Shown here in pieces: positions 31,435 to 32,805 of a DNA stretch of 32,805 nt. Where the stretch lies: positions 1 through 32,805 of the forward strand of contig SVHH01000010.1 of the NCBI GenBank assembly GCA_015055945.1, given 5' to 3'. A program made the position numbers and the translations under genes. Source of the stretch: Clostridiales bacterium (GTDB taxonomy: Bacteria; Bacillota; Clostridia; Christensenellales; Borkfalkiaceae). Below the pieces are notes generated by a model. That model made no database searches. It was given only the letters and a program-made list of their open reading frames with translations, and had not been told where the DNA came from. Each line of letters starts with the position of its first letter. Position 1 is the first letter of the stretch.

Positions 31435-31770
31435 ATGAAAGAAGTTTTATTAGACAGAAGATTACAATCTATGGTCACGGAATACGTGCCAAAAGGGGAA
31501 ATTTTAGACGACTTGGTGTGCTTTTTCTCTATATTTTCCGATTATACAAGGTTAAGGATGATTTCCGCGCTTGCCATAAGCGAAATGTGCGTAAGCGATA
31601 TATCCGCACTACTTTGCTTAAACCAAACAACCGTTTCACACCAACTAAGGCTACTTAAAAACTTAAACGCCGTAACAACCCGCCGCCAAGGCAAAGTAGT
31701 GTTTTATTCGCTTAGAAACGAAGTGCTTAACGACGTGCTTTTAAAAGGGGTGGAATTTTTAGGCTATTAA
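31435..31770 (+). CDS. ArsR/SmtB-type winged-helix regulator
   Basis: This small repressor-type DNA-binding protein of 111 residues has its helix-turn-helix at about residues 45-75 (VSDISALLCLNQTTVSHQLRLLKNL), followed by the wing (RQGKVVFYSL). The usual metal-sensing ELCVCD motif reads EMCVSD here, so one of the two cysteines is replaced by serine. A metal ligand site of the classical alpha-3 type is therefore doubtful. The ATG at 31435 is chosen because TGGAGG lies just upstream; earlier in-frame starts lie before it. Confidence 0.88.
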   Translation: MKEVLLDRRLQSMVTEYVPKGEILDDLVCFFSIFSDYTRLRMISALAISEMCVSDISALLCLNQTTVSHQLRLLKNLNAVTTRRQGKVVFYSLRNEVLNDVLLKGVEFLGY

Positions 31771-31806
31771 ACCTTTGTAAAACACTGATTATTTTGCATA
31801 AGGCTA

Positions 31807-31835
31807 TTGACAACATCATAAAATGATGTTATAAT
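31807..31835 (+). promoter_or_regulatory. Consensus promoter with palindromic spacer
   Basis: TTGACA (31807-31812) and TATAAT (31830-31835) are separated by exactly 17 bases. The spacer is itself a perfect inverted repeat, ACATCAT-AAA-ATGATGT. A repressor bound there would block RNA polymerase. The ArsR-type protein encoded just upstream is the obvious candidate. Confidence 0.75.
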
Positions 31836-31867
31836 GAAATTAGAAAACATAATTAAAGGGGGGTAAT

Positions 31868-32317
31868 ATGTTAAGTAAAAGAAAGAAAACTACTTTAATA
31901 GTTATGGCAAGCATTTTAGCGGGTATTCTTTTAACCGTATGTATTATTTTCTTTCCGAGACCAGTTTCAATGCACTTACCTAAAGAAGAGATACTAAAGG
32001 TGGAAATGCATGATATGAGTACTGGCGAAATTCACGAGTTGCCTACGGAACAAATTTCTAAATTTAGTGAAAAATTGAATTCTATTTGGTATATGAATAG
32101 AATTAATTTTAGTAAACACTATAGATATACGCCAGTAAATTATGTTATAACTTATGAAAGTGTTAATATTAGGCTTAGTGATTGTGGTATATCAGTTTAT
32201 ACTATAGAAGATGATGGTTCTATAGATGAATTTACGGTTAATAAAGATTTTTATCTTGTATTTCCTATAGAACAGTATAATGGACTGCATGCTACTTTTG
32301 TAGATTGGTTGAATTAA
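31868..32317 (+). CDS. Membrane-anchored protein of unknown function
   Basis: This 149-residue protein has a short basic N-terminus (MLSKRKK), one transmembrane helix (about residues 9-29) and an extracytoplasmic domain of about 115 residues. That domain has alternating hydrophobic residues suggestive of beta strands (YVITYESVNIRLSDCGISVY). No family is recognised. AAGGGGGG lies before the ATG. It has its own strong promoter with a palindrome in the spacer. It is more AT-rich than the metabolic genes. Confidence 0.75.
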   Translation: MLSKRKKTTLIVMASILAGILLTVCIIFFPRPVSMHLPKEEILKVEMHDMSTGEIHELPTEQISKFSEKLNSIWYMNRINFSKHYRYTPVNYVITYESVNIRLSDCGISVYTIEDDGSIDEFTVNKDFYLVFPIEQYNGLHATFVDWLN

Positions 32318-32346
32318 AAAGTTATTTTAATGAACGTTAAAAAGGC

Positions 32347-32420
32347 TTTCCCTTGAGTGGGTGCGAATTAGGGATTTTGCATCCCTGGGAAAATGGCATA
32401 GTCGTTAATTCGGCTATGCC
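32347..32420. terminator. Hairpins at the edge of the right-hand mobile element
   Basis: TTTCCC (32347-32352) pairs with GGGAAA (32387-32392) around an inner GGGAT/ATCCC stem. GGCATAG (32395-32401) pairs with CTATGCC (32414-32420). On the minus strand the last stem is followed by ATTTTCCC and probably terminates the recombinase gene, whose TAG stop lies in the stem. Confidence 0.55.
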
Positions 32421-32805
32421 GTTTTCTCGTTTATAGGCGTGGTGGGTATTTCACCAATGCCGTTGTATATGATTTTAATACGCTGAACCCTGTGTCCCTC
32501 AACCTTTTCTGCCTTGTAGACGAGGATTTTCTCAACGAACACACGGATAAGTTCCGCATCGAGTTCCTTGATGTCCGTATACCTTCTAACCATCGAAAGG
32601 AAGGTATCAATGCCAAGGGACTCGTTTTTTGCGTTTGCCATAAAGCTCTGCAGTTCCGCAATGCGATGTTCCAACTGCCTCTGTTCGGCTTCATAGGTAG
32701 CGGTCAGCTTTGCAAAACGCTCATCGGAAACCTTGCCCTCAATGTTGTCTTCATAAAGCCTTTGGATTATGCTGTCGAGCTTGGAAATACGAGCCTTGGC
32801 TGCCT
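32414..32805 (-). CDS. Large serine recombinase, C-terminal end (partial)
   Basis: The frame is open from the right edge to the TAG at 32414, giving the last 129 residues. It starts with a coiled-coil region (KLDSIIQRLYEDNIEGKVSDERF) and ends with the DUF4368-type tail (FLSMVRRYTDIKELDAELIRVFVEKILVY, IIYNGIGEI) typical of TnpX/Tn4451-like transposon recombinases. The catalytic domain lies outside the window. The region is visibly richer in G and C than the rest of the window, and its codon use differs. This marks the start of a separate mobile element. Confidence 0.88.
   Translation of the reverse strand, partial: AAKARISKLDSIIQRLYEDNIEGKVSDERFAKLTATYEAEQRQLEHRIAELQSFMANAKNESLGIDTFLSMVRRYTDIKELDAELIRVFVEKILVYKAEKVEGHRVQRIKIIYNGIGEIPTTPINEKTA

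Overview
The window is low-GC chromosomal DNA from an anaerobic Firmicute, most likely an uncultured gut member of the Clostridia. Three things suggest this: AAGGAGG-type ribosome binding sites, a short clostridial-type KdpD, and a methylaspartate-type glutamate fermentation cluster. The genus cannot be told from the sequence alone.

Layout. (1) 1-2613 looks like a mobilizable element or its remnant. It has a MobV relaxase on the minus strand, two small companion genes, a pMV158-like oriT and about 600 bases of structured non-coding DNA ending in a strong terminator. (2) 2724-7508, minus strand, is a potassium operon: trkH, trkA, a small membrane protein gene, a broken kdpD and kdpE. (3) 7754-10246, minus strand, is a polar amino-acid ABC importer. 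Its binding protein looks circularly permuted and its ATPase carries a charged insertion of about 70 residues. (4) 10490-11854 holds two duplicated double-HTH regulators, divergent from a small acidic protein gene. (5) 11906-15345 holds fba, an M29 aminopeptidase gene and gap. (6) 15558-29895, plus strand, is the metabolic core. (7) 29918-31106 is a cobalamin riboswitch followed by a DUF4430 lipoprotein gene and an ECF S-component gene. (8) 31149-32317 holds a small hydrophobic protein gene, an ArsR-type regulator gene and a membrane-anchored protein gene. (9) From 32414 to the right edge is the C-terminus of a large serine recombinase, entering a second mobile element.

How the core works. 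Glutamate mutase (glmS, glmL, glmE) converts glutamate to 3-methylaspartate using adenosylcobalamin. Methylaspartate ammonia-lyase (mal) gives mesaconate. The two-subunit class I fumarase-like enzyme is placed to act as mesaconase, giving citramalate. The citDEF-C-XG set is then placed to act as citramalate lyase, giving acetate and pyruvate. A LysR regulator sits between the hydratase genes and glmS. A PduO-type cobalamin adenosyltransferase gene ends the lyase operon, and the riboswitch-controlled uptake genes follow, so coenzyme demand and supply are encoded side by side.

The gaps between these catabolic genes hold a modular repeat family: a GCGCAATACT head, a variable middle and a GCCTTGTCTTGCTTGTTTCT tail. 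No rRNA, tRNA or CRISPR array was seen.
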